Source: Pseudomonas sp. AKS31
Lineage (GTDB): Bacteria; Pseudomonadota; Gammaproteobacteria; Pseudomonadales; Pseudomonadaceae
Length of the DNA: 39,380 nucleotides
Assembly: GCF_023634765.1 (NCBI RefSeq)
Contig: NZ_JAMLFX010000003.1
Location: 1 to 39,380, forward strand
Direction: 5' to 3'
Below, piece after piece: positions 33,808-39,380 of this stretch. The position numbers were made by a program, and so were the translations under genes. The notes beneath the pieces were generated by a model. The model was given only the letters and a program-made list of their open reading frames with translations, searched no databases and was not told the DNA's origin. The stretch's first letter is position 1. Every line of letters begins with the position of its first letter.

Positions 33808-35334
33808 ATGCGTGCGGCTCAATTGAAAGCGGTGTTGCCACGGGAGCTGCTCGCTTCAGTGGTTGTGTTTCTGGTCGCCTTGCCGCTGTGCATGGGTATC
33901 GCGATTGCGTCAGGGTTGCCGCCGGCCAAAGGTTTGATCACCGGGATCATCGGTGGTCTGGTGGTCGGCTGGCTGGCCGGGTCGCCGTTGCAGGTCAGCG
34001 GACCGGCGGCGGGTCTGGCGGTGTTGGTGTTCGAGCTGGTGCGCCAGCACGGCATCGAAATGCTCGGGCCGATTCTGTTGCTCGCCGGTTTCCTGCAACT
34101 GGTGGCCGGGCGCTTGAAACTCGGTTGCTGGTTTCGGGTGACGGCGCCAGCCGTGGTGTACGGGATGCTGGCGGGGATTGGCGTGTTGATCGTGCTGTCG
34201 CAGGTACATGTGATGCTCGATGCCTCGCCAAAACCTTCTGGTCTGGACAACCTCACCGCGTTCCCGGCAGCCGTGGCACAGGCGTTGCCGTCGTTTGGCT
34301 GGCAGGCTGGCCTGCTCGGGCTGTCGACGATCGCGGTGATGTGGCTGTGGGAGAAATTTCGCCCGCATTCGCTGCGCTTTGTGCCAGGCGCATTGCTCGG
34401 CGTGGGTCTGGCGACAGGGGCCAGTCTGCTGCTGGCGTTGCAGGTCAAACGCGTTGAAGTACCGGCGAATCTGGCCGAAGCCATTGATTGGCTGAAACCG
34501 GCGGACCTGCTCAGCCTCGCCGACCCGACGCTGTTGATCGCCGCGTTCGCCGTAGCCTTCATCGCCAGTGCCGAAACGCTGCTCTCCGCTGCGGCGGTGG
34601 ATCGCATGCACAGCGGCGTGCGCTCGGATTTCGACCGTGAGCTGTCGGCGCAAGGGGTCGGCAATATGCTCTGCGGTCTGGTCGGAGCGCTGCCGATGAC
34701 CGGGGTGATCGTGCGCAGTTCGGCCAACGTTCAGGCCGGTGCGACCACGCGTTATTCGACGATCTTCCATGGCCTGTGGCTGCTGGCGTTCGTGCTGTTG
34801 CTGTCGAGTGTGCTGCAAAGCATTCCGGTGGCGAGCCTGGCCGGCGTGCTGGTCTATACCGGTTTCAAACTGGTCGATCTCAAAGCGTTTCGAGGATTGG
34901 GACGCTATGGACGGATGCCGATGTTCACCTACGCGGCGACGGCGCTGGCGATCATCTTCACCGACCTGCTGACGGGTGTGTTGATCGGTTTCGGTCTGAC
35001 CTTGTTGAAACTGGCGTTCAAGGCTTCGCGCCTGAAGATCAGCCTGATCGATCTGCCGCAGGACGGTGAGATGGAATTGCGTCTGGTCGGCGCGGCGACA
35101 TTCCTCAAGGTGCCGGCTCTGACGCAAGTGCTGGGCAGTATTCCGCAGGGGACGACGGTGCATGTGCCGCTCAATAATCTGAGCTACATCGACCATTCGT
35201 GTCTGGAGTTGCTGGAGGAGTGGGGCCGGGCGAATGCGGCGAAGGGGTCGAAGCTGTTGATCGAGTCGCGGGGGTTGAAGCGCAGGCTTGAGGGACGGAT
35301 TCGAACCACTACCGGTATCGGCGCGGCCGGCTAA
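33808..35334 (+). CDS. SulP-family anion transporter (sulfate or bicarbonate)
   Basis: A 508-residue inner-membrane SulP transporter. About 10-14 hydrophobic segments cover residues 8-410 (starting LPRELLASVVVFLVALPLCMG, with the family segment QVSGPAAGLAVLVFEL). The cytoplasmic C-terminal STAS-like domain includes VHVPLNNLSYIDHSCLELLEEWG. Placement directly after a beta carbonic anhydrase points to bicarbonate, as in other SulP-CA pairs, but sulfate is possible. The ATG at 33808 is preferred to the ATG at 33778 because GGGAG lies 7 bases before it. A REP pair follows. Confidence 0.92.
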   Translation: MRAAQLKAVLPRELLASVVVFLVALPLCMGIAIASGLPPAKGLITGIIGGLVVGWLAGSPLQVSGPAAGLAVLVFELVRQHGIEMLGPILLLAGFLQLVAGRLKLGCWFRVTAPAVVYGMLAGIGVLIVLSQVHVMLDASPKPSGLDNLTAFPAAVAQALPSFGWQAGLLGLSTIAVMWLWEKFRPHSLRFVPGALLGVGLATGASLLLALQVKRVEVPANLAEAIDWLKPADLLSLADPTLLIAAFAVAFIASAETLLSAAAVDRMHSGVRSDFDRELSAQGVGNMLCGLVGALPMTGVIVRSSANVQAGATTRYSTIFHGLWLLAFVLLLSSVLQSIPVASLAGVLVYTGFKLVDLKAFRGLGRYGRMPMFTYAATALAIIFTDLLTGVLIGFGLTLLKLAFKASRLKISLIDLPQDGEMELRLVGAATFLKVPALTQVLGSIPQGTTVHVPLNNLSYIDHSCLELLEEWGRANAAKGSKLLIESRGLKRRLEGRIRTTTGIGAAG

Positions 35335-35357
35335 ATCTTCCCGCCTGAACAAAAACC

Positions 35358-35449
35358 CTGTGGGAGCTGGCTTGCCAGCGATGACGGAGTGTCAGTCACT
35401 GACAATGCTGACTGATCCACCGCTATCGCTGGCAAGCCAGCTCCCACAG
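35358..35449. repeat. REP inverted pair, CTGGCAAGCCAGCTCCCAC type
   Basis: The 25-base arms at 35358-35382 and 35425-35449 are exact reverse complements (CTGTGGGAGCTGGCTTGCCA... and its complement). They lie between the convergent SulP gene and the hypothetical gene. Same type as at 22045. Confidence 0.94.
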
Positions 35450-35470
35450 GTATTTGGGTGTCGCTCAGGA

Positions 35471-36121
35471 TTACGCGGCAGGCTGGTCGAGTTCCAGACC
35501 CACGCCGAGGCGGCGGCCCATGCACGGCCAGCGTTTCCACGCGGCGCCGGTGTCCGGGCTGCTGAGTTTGTCGCGGTAGGCTTCTACCGATTCCAGCGCG
35601 AAACTCTCATCGTTGAGCATCTCGTCGATGGCGTGATGCACCGCTTCGTCCAGTTGGTTGGCAAATTCCTCACCGATCAATTGGTGAGCAATCAGGTTGG
35701 CGACCGTCATGTCCAGGGGGATCAGTGGCTGGCCGAAATGCTTGATGTACAGGTCATTGACCTCTTCGACAAAACGGTGCGCCAGATAGGCTTCGTCGAG
35801 CAGGCTGTCCAGGCCAACGTGCCCGGCCATGATCGCCGGCGGCTGGAGGAAATACTGCTCGGCGATTTTCAGCACCGGTTTGATCTGCGATTCGATTCCC
35901 GCTTCCCTGGCGACTTCATTGGCTGCATCCAGCAGGTCTGGCACTTCATCGATATAGGCGGCGACAAAACGCGTCAGCACGCCTTGGGCGTCGGCTTCCG
36001 GCAGTTGGATCGCCGGGTGTAAATGAGGCAGCTTGCTTTCCAGCTGACGGGTCAGCAGGCCGGTATCTTTTTCGTGTTGTTGGGCTTTTTGGATCTGCTC
36101 GCGCAATGCGGCGGTGTTCAT
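35471..36121 (-). CDS. Conserved hypothetical protein (PA0104-like position)
   Basis: A 216-residue soluble, mostly helical acidic protein without signal peptide or membrane segments. Charged helices such as LREQIQKAQQHEKDTGLLTRQLE and FANQLDEAVHHAIDEMLNDESFALESVEAYRDKL dominate. I recognise no enzyme motif. It sits between the carbonic anhydrase/SulP pair and the cytochrome oxidase genes, as a hypothetical gene does in P. aeruginosa. The ATG at 36121 follows GGAG by 5 bases. Function unknown. Confidence 0.82.
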   Translation of the reverse strand: MNTAALREQIQKAQQHEKDTGLLTRQLESKLPHLHPAIQLPEADAQGVLTRFVAAYIDEVPDLLDAANEVAREAGIESQIKPVLKIAEQYFLQPPAIMAGHVGLDSLLDEAYLAHRFVEEVNDLYIKHFGQPLIPLDMTVANLIAHQLIGEEFANQLDEAVHHAIDEMLNDESFALESVEAYRDKLSSPDTGAAWKRWPCMGRRLGVGLELDQPAA

Positions 36122-36491
36122 GAAAACTCCAGGAAACAAGGCAATGAAATAGGGAAGACATAACTTAGCTGGCTTACGAAAAATGCTAAGACGCATTTGT
36201 CATAATTATTTCATCCTTGATGCACCTGCGTTATATCGGTTTGCCACCACTCGTCTGCATCCTTCTCCATTCCTGCCCTTGAACGCAAGTGCCAGCTGTT
36301 TCAGTTGATTTACGTGTGCACATTGCAATTTCCCGGCGCTGTCTATACTCGCCATTGAATGGAGTTAGCTGATGACGCCCGACTGCACCCGCAGCAAGGC
36401 CCGGCGATTCAAGTTCGTAGTCTGATGCAGCCGCTCCCTTGCCGCAGGCGTTACGCCTCCGGGATAACAAGAACGATAAGGGGAACCCGCA
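36122..36491 (+). promoter_or_regulatory. Leader and promoter region of the cytochrome oxidase operon
   Basis: This 370-base stretch has no credible gene. TATACT (36344-36349) with TTGCAA (36323-36328) at 15 bases is a weak promoter candidate facing coxB. A small hairpin AGGCG-TTA-CGCCT lies at 36446-36458, just before the coxB ribosome binding site. The long leader fits the strong regulation expected for aa3/caa3 oxidase genes. Confidence 0.35.
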
Positions 36492-37619
36492 ATGATGCGA
36501 CATCCACACGTCTGGATGGGCCTCCTGTTGTGGTCGATTTTCAGCCAGGCCAACGCCGCCTGGACTGTGAATATGGCGCCTGGAGCGACTGAAATCAGTC
36601 ACGCAGTATTCGACCTGCACATGACCATTTTCTGGATCTGTGTGGTGATCGGGATCATCGTCTTCGGCGCCATGTTCTGGTCGATGATGGTGCACCGCCG
36701 TTCTACCGGGCAGGTCGCCGCAAAATTCCACGAAAGCACCGGCGTCGAAATCATGTGGACCGTCGTGCCGCTGCTGATTCTGGTGGCCATGGCCGTACCG
36801 GCGACTGCCACCCTGATCAAGATGTACGACACCAGTGAGCCGGATATCGATATCCAGATCACCGGTTATCAGTGGAAGTGGCACTACAAATACCTGGGCC
36901 AGGACGTCGAGTTCTTCAGCAACCTGGCCACCCCCGCCGAGCAGATCCACAACAAGGAAGCCAAAGGCGAGCACTACCTGCTCGAAGTCGACAAGCCATT
37001 GGTGCTGCCGACCGGGGCCAAGGTGCGCTTCCTTGTGACGTCCGCCGACGTTATCCACTCCTGGTGGGTGCCGGCCTTCGCGGTCAAACGCGATGCGATC
37101 CCGGGGTTCGTCAACGAAGCCTGGACACGCATCGACAAGCCCGGCCTCTACCGTGGCCAGTGCGCCGAACTGTGCGGCAAGGATCACGGCTTCATGCCGA
37201 TCGTGGTCGAGGTCAAAGAGAAGGCCGATTACGAGAAGTGGCTCGCCGAGCGCAAGGCCGAGGCCGCGCAGCTTAAAGAGCTGACCAGCAAGGAATGGAC
37301 CCTCGACGAACTCAAGGAACGGGGCGACAAGGTGTATCACACCACCTGCGTGGCCTGTCACCAGGCCGAAGGCCAGGGTCTGCCGCCGATGTTCCCGGCG
37401 CTCAAAGGCTCGAAAATCGCCACCGGACCGAAAGAAGGCCACTTGAGCATTGTCTTCCACGGCAAGCCCGGCACTGCCATGGCGGCGTTCGGCAAACAGC
37501 TGTCGGAAGTCGATATCGCAGCGGTCGTGACTTACGAACGTAACGCCTGGGGCAACAACAAGGGCGACATGGTCACGCCAAAAGAAGTGCTGGAGCTGAA
37601 ACAGGCGGAAAGCAAATGA
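36492..37619 (+). CDS. coxB: Cytochrome c oxidase subunit II with fused cytochrome c domain
   Basis: The 375-residue caa3-type subunit II receives electrons from cytochrome c or other donors and passes them through CuA to subunit I. It has a signal peptide (MMRHPHVWMGLLLWSIFSQA), two transmembrane helices (about residues 44-66 and 88-107) and the CuA site His189, Cys224, Glu226, Cys228, His232, Met235 (in VIHSWW and CAELCGKDHGFM). A C-terminal heme c domain has CVACH (286-290) and a Met ligand in MAAF or PPMF. GGGGA lies about 8 bases upstream. First gene of the oxidase operon. Confidence 0.97.
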   Translation: MMRHPHVWMGLLLWSIFSQANAAWTVNMAPGATEISHAVFDLHMTIFWICVVIGIIVFGAMFWSMMVHRRSTGQVAAKFHESTGVEIMWTVVPLLILVAMAVPATATLIKMYDTSEPDIDIQITGYQWKWHYKYLGQDVEFFSNLATPAEQIHNKEAKGEHYLLEVDKPLVLPTGAKVRFLVTSADVIHSWWVPAFAVKRDAIPGFVNEAWTRIDKPGLYRGQCAELCGKDHGFMPIVVEVKEKADYEKWLAERKAEAAQLKELTSKEWTLDELKERGDKVYHTTCVACHQAEGQGLPPMFPALKGSKIATGPKEGHLSIVFHGKPGTAMAAFGKQLSEVDIAAVVTYERNAWGNNKGDMVTPKEVLELKQAESK

Positions 37620-37700
37620 GCCGGTCTATCGCGTACCTCGTGAACCGGCCGGGGCACCACGCCCCGGCCCGCCCTGCCCACTCACGTAAAGGAGACCGGC
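37620..37700 (+). other. Nested stem structure between coxB and ctaD
   Basis: An outer pairing GCCGGTC (37620-37626) / GACCGGC (37694-37700) encloses a strong inner hairpin GGCCGGGGC (37647-37655) / GCCCCGGCC (37661-37669). The outer right arm abuts the ctaD ribosome binding site GGAG (37691-37694) and ends one base before the ATG. The whole gap may fold and influence ctaD translation or message processing. Confidence 0.5.
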
Positions 37701-37701
37701 C

Positions 37702-39288
37702 ATGAGCGCTGTCATCGATGACCACGGTCATGCCGACCACGCCCACGGCCCGGCCAAAGGCCTGATGCGCTGGGTGCTGACCACCAACCACAAGGACATC
37801 GGCACGCTGTACCTGTGGTTTGCGTTCTGCATGTTCCTGCTCGGCGGCTCGTTCGCCATGGTGATCCGCGCCGAGCTGTTCCAGCCCGGTCTGCAGATCG
37901 TCGAGCCGGCGTTCTTCAACCAGATGACCACCATGCACGGTCTGGTGATGGTTTTTGGTGCGGTAATGCCAGCCTTCGTCGGCCTCGCCAACTGGATGAT
38001 CCCGTTGATGATCGGCGCGCCAGACATGGCTCTGCCACGGATGAACAACTTCAGTTTCTGGCTGTTGCCGGCGGCGTTTCTGCTGCTGGTGTCGACCCTG
38101 TTCACCCCCGGTGGCGGGCCGAATTTCGGCTGGACCTTCTACGCGCCGCTGTCGACCACCTACGCGCCGGAAAGCGTGACGTTCTTCATCTTCGCCATCC
38201 ACTTGATGGGGATCAGTTCGATCATGGGCGCGATCAACGTGGTCGCGACCATCCTCAACCTGCGCGCCCCCGGCATGACGTTGATGAAAATGCCGCTGTT
38301 TGTCTGGACCTGGCTGATCACAGCGTTCCTGCTGATCGCGGTGATGCCGGTGCTGGCCGGGTGCGTGACGATGATGCTGATGGACATCCACTTCGGCACC
38401 AGTTTCTTCAGTGCTGCCGGTGGCGGTGACCCGGTGCTCTTCCAGCATGTGTTCTGGTTCTTCGGGCACCCGGAGGTGTACATCATGATCCTGCCGGCGT
38501 TCGGCGCGGTCAGCCAGATCATCCCGACCTTCGCGCGCAAACCGCTGTTCGGCTACACCTCGATGGTCTATGCGACGGCGAGCATCGCGTTCCTGTCGTT
38601 CATCGTCTGGGCGCACCACATGTTCGTGGTCGGCATTCCGCTGGTGGGCGAGTTGTTCTTCATGTACGCGACCATGCTGATCGCAGTGCCGACCGGGGTG
38701 AAGGTGTTCAACTGGGCGAGCACCATGTGGCAGGGCTCGATGACTTTCGAGACGCCGATGCTGTTTGCGGTGGCGTTCGTGATCCTGTTCTCCATCGGTG
38801 GTTTCTCCGGGTTGATGCTGGCCATCGCGCCGGCGGACTTCCAGTATCAGGACACCTATTTTGTGGTCGCGCACTTCCACTACGTGCTGGTGCCGGGGGC
38901 GATCTTCGGGATCTTCGCCTCTGCCTATTACTGGCTGCCGAAGTGGACCGGGCACATGTACGACGAAACCCTCGGCAAGCTGCATTTCTGGCTGTCGTTC
39001 GTCGGCATGAACCTGACCTTCTTCCCGATGCACTTCGTCGGGCTGGCGGGGATGCCGCGACGGATTCCGGACTACAACCTGCAGTTCGCCGACTTCAACA
39101 TGGTTTCGTCGATTGGCGCGTTCATGTTTGGCGCCACGCAGATCTTCTTCCTGTTCATTGTGATCAAGACCATTCGCGGTGGCGCGCCGGCACCGGCCAA
39201 GCCGTGGGATGGCGCCGAAGGACTGGAGTGGAGCGTGCCGTCACCGGCGCCGTATCACACGTTCACTACGCCGCCGGAAGTGAAATGA
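37702..39288 (+). CDS. ctaD: Cytochrome c oxidase subunit I
   Basis: The 528-residue heme-copper oxidase catalytic subunit has 12 transmembrane helices. Heme a ligands are His79 and His393. CuB is bound by His256 (cross-linked Tyr260 in HPEVY) with His305/His306, and heme a3 by His391. Proton-path residues include Asp108 in GAPDMALPRMNN, Glu258 and Lys334. This is an A-type oxidase. AAAGGAG lies about 7 bases upstream. The rest of the operon (assembly factor, subunit III) should lie beyond the window edge. Confidence 0.98.
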   Translation: MSAVIDDHGHADHAHGPAKGLMRWVLTTNHKDIGTLYLWFAFCMFLLGGSFAMVIRAELFQPGLQIVEPAFFNQMTTMHGLVMVFGAVMPAFVGLANWMIPLMIGAPDMALPRMNNFSFWLLPAAFLLLVSTLFTPGGGPNFGWTFYAPLSTTYAPESVTFFIFAIHLMGISSIMGAINVVATILNLRAPGMTLMKMPLFVWTWLITAFLLIAVMPVLAGCVTMMLMDIHFGTSFFSAAGGGDPVLFQHVFWFFGHPEVYIMILPAFGAVSQIIPTFARKPLFGYTSMVYATASIAFLSFIVWAHHMFVVGIPLVGELFFMYATMLIAVPTGVKVFNWASTMWQGSMTFETPMLFAVAFVILFSIGGFSGLMLAIAPADFQYQDTYFVVAHFHYVLVPGAIFGIFASAYYWLPKWTGHMYDETLGKLHFWLSFVGMNLTFFPMHFVGLAGMPRRIPDYNLQFADFNMVSSIGAFMFGATQIFFLFIVIKTIRGGAPAPAKPWDGAEGLEWSVPSPAPYHTFTTPPEVK

Positions 39289-39312
39289 GCACCCTCGGCC
39301 CTATAACAAACC

Positions 39313-39380
39313 CTGTGGGAGCTGGCTTGCCAGCGATGGGGCCAGCGCAGTGTGTCAGGCAGGCAGCCATCGCTGGCAAG
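39313..39380. repeat. REP inverted pair cut by the window edge
   Basis: CTGTGGGAGCTGGCTTGCCA... begins at 39313, and its inverted partner CCATCGCTGGCAAG begins at 39367 and is cut off at the end of the window. Same type as at 22045 and 35358. It lies in the gap after ctaD, inside what would normally be the oxidase operon. Confidence 0.9.

Noticed and set aside
36231..36491. Possible small genes in the coxB leader
   Set aside because: Open frames here are short or run into coxB out of frame, without ribosome binding sites or recognisable protein features.
37573..39033. A 486-codon open frame on the minus strand opposite ctaD, rich in His/Arg/Asp
   Set aside because: It is the antisense shadow of a highly conserved GC-rich gene; its composition is low-complexity and it matches no family. 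Similar long antisense frames lie opposite pntAA, prlC and the GMC gene and were rejected for the same reason.

Overview
The window looks like a chromosomal segment of a fluorescent Pseudomonas (P. fluorescens group). The evidence is GC-rich coding sequence, Pseudomonas-type REP pairs, Pseudomonas-restricted families (DUF2388, the PA0061/PA0062-type lipoproteins, TrpI-controlled trpBA), and a gene order that resembles, from memory, the origin-proximal part of the P. aeruginosa chromosome. No phage, IS element, rRNA, tRNA or CRISPR array was seen.

Layout. (1) 0.1-3.7 kb: glutarate/lysine catabolism, with gcdH-gcdG divergent from the LysR gene gcdR. (2) 4.1-7.0 kb: three-subunit proton-translocating transhydrogenase pntAA-pntAB-pntB, closed by a clear terminator. 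(3) 7.2-8.7 kb: an acetyl-CoA hydrolase/CoA-transferase. (4) 8.7-9.7 kb: two DUF1127 genes, each preceded by several GTACAG/CTGTAC repeats. (5) 9.8-12.9 kb: three tandem secreted DUF2388 proteins followed, with overlapping codons, by a 653-residue exported DUF4105/Lnb-type protein. (6) 12.9-16.9 kb: RcnB/CigR-like protein, trpBA with divergent trpI, and a DUF883 protein. (7) 17-20 kb: dodecin, two DUF1161 proteins, a luciferase-like monooxygenase and an OsmC peroxiredoxin. (8) 20-22 kb: two paralogous lipoproteins and a lipoprotein zinc aminopeptidase. (9) 22-26.5 kb: HAD phosphatase and gamma carbonic anhydrase, divergent from prlC-yheV, then a periplasmic TpbA-like phosphatase. (10) 26.6-30.6 kb: three-subunit membrane gluconate 2-dehydrogenase behind a PtxS-like palindrome. 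(11) 30.7-32.8 kb: two small EF-hand/dockerin-like proteins and a radical SAM gene with a consensus LexA box. (12) 33-35.3 kb: beta carbonic anhydrase with a SulP anion transporter. (13) 35.5-39.3 kb: a conserved hypothetical and the start of a caa3-type cytochrome oxidase locus (coxB, ctaD).

Most of the window is core metabolism and respiration. Gluconate dehydrogenase and cytochrome oxidase both feed or drain the respiratory chain, transhydrogenase balances NADH and NADPH, and carbonic anhydrase plus SulP probably handle bicarbonate. The least understood parts are the DUF2388x3-DUF4105 cluster, the two EF-hand-like proteins, and the repeat-rich leaders of the DUF1127 genes. Several regulatory sites are visible by eye: a TrpI-type dyad, a LexA box, a PtxS-like palindrome and a probable GcdR region. 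All family names come from reading the translated sequence; no database search was run.
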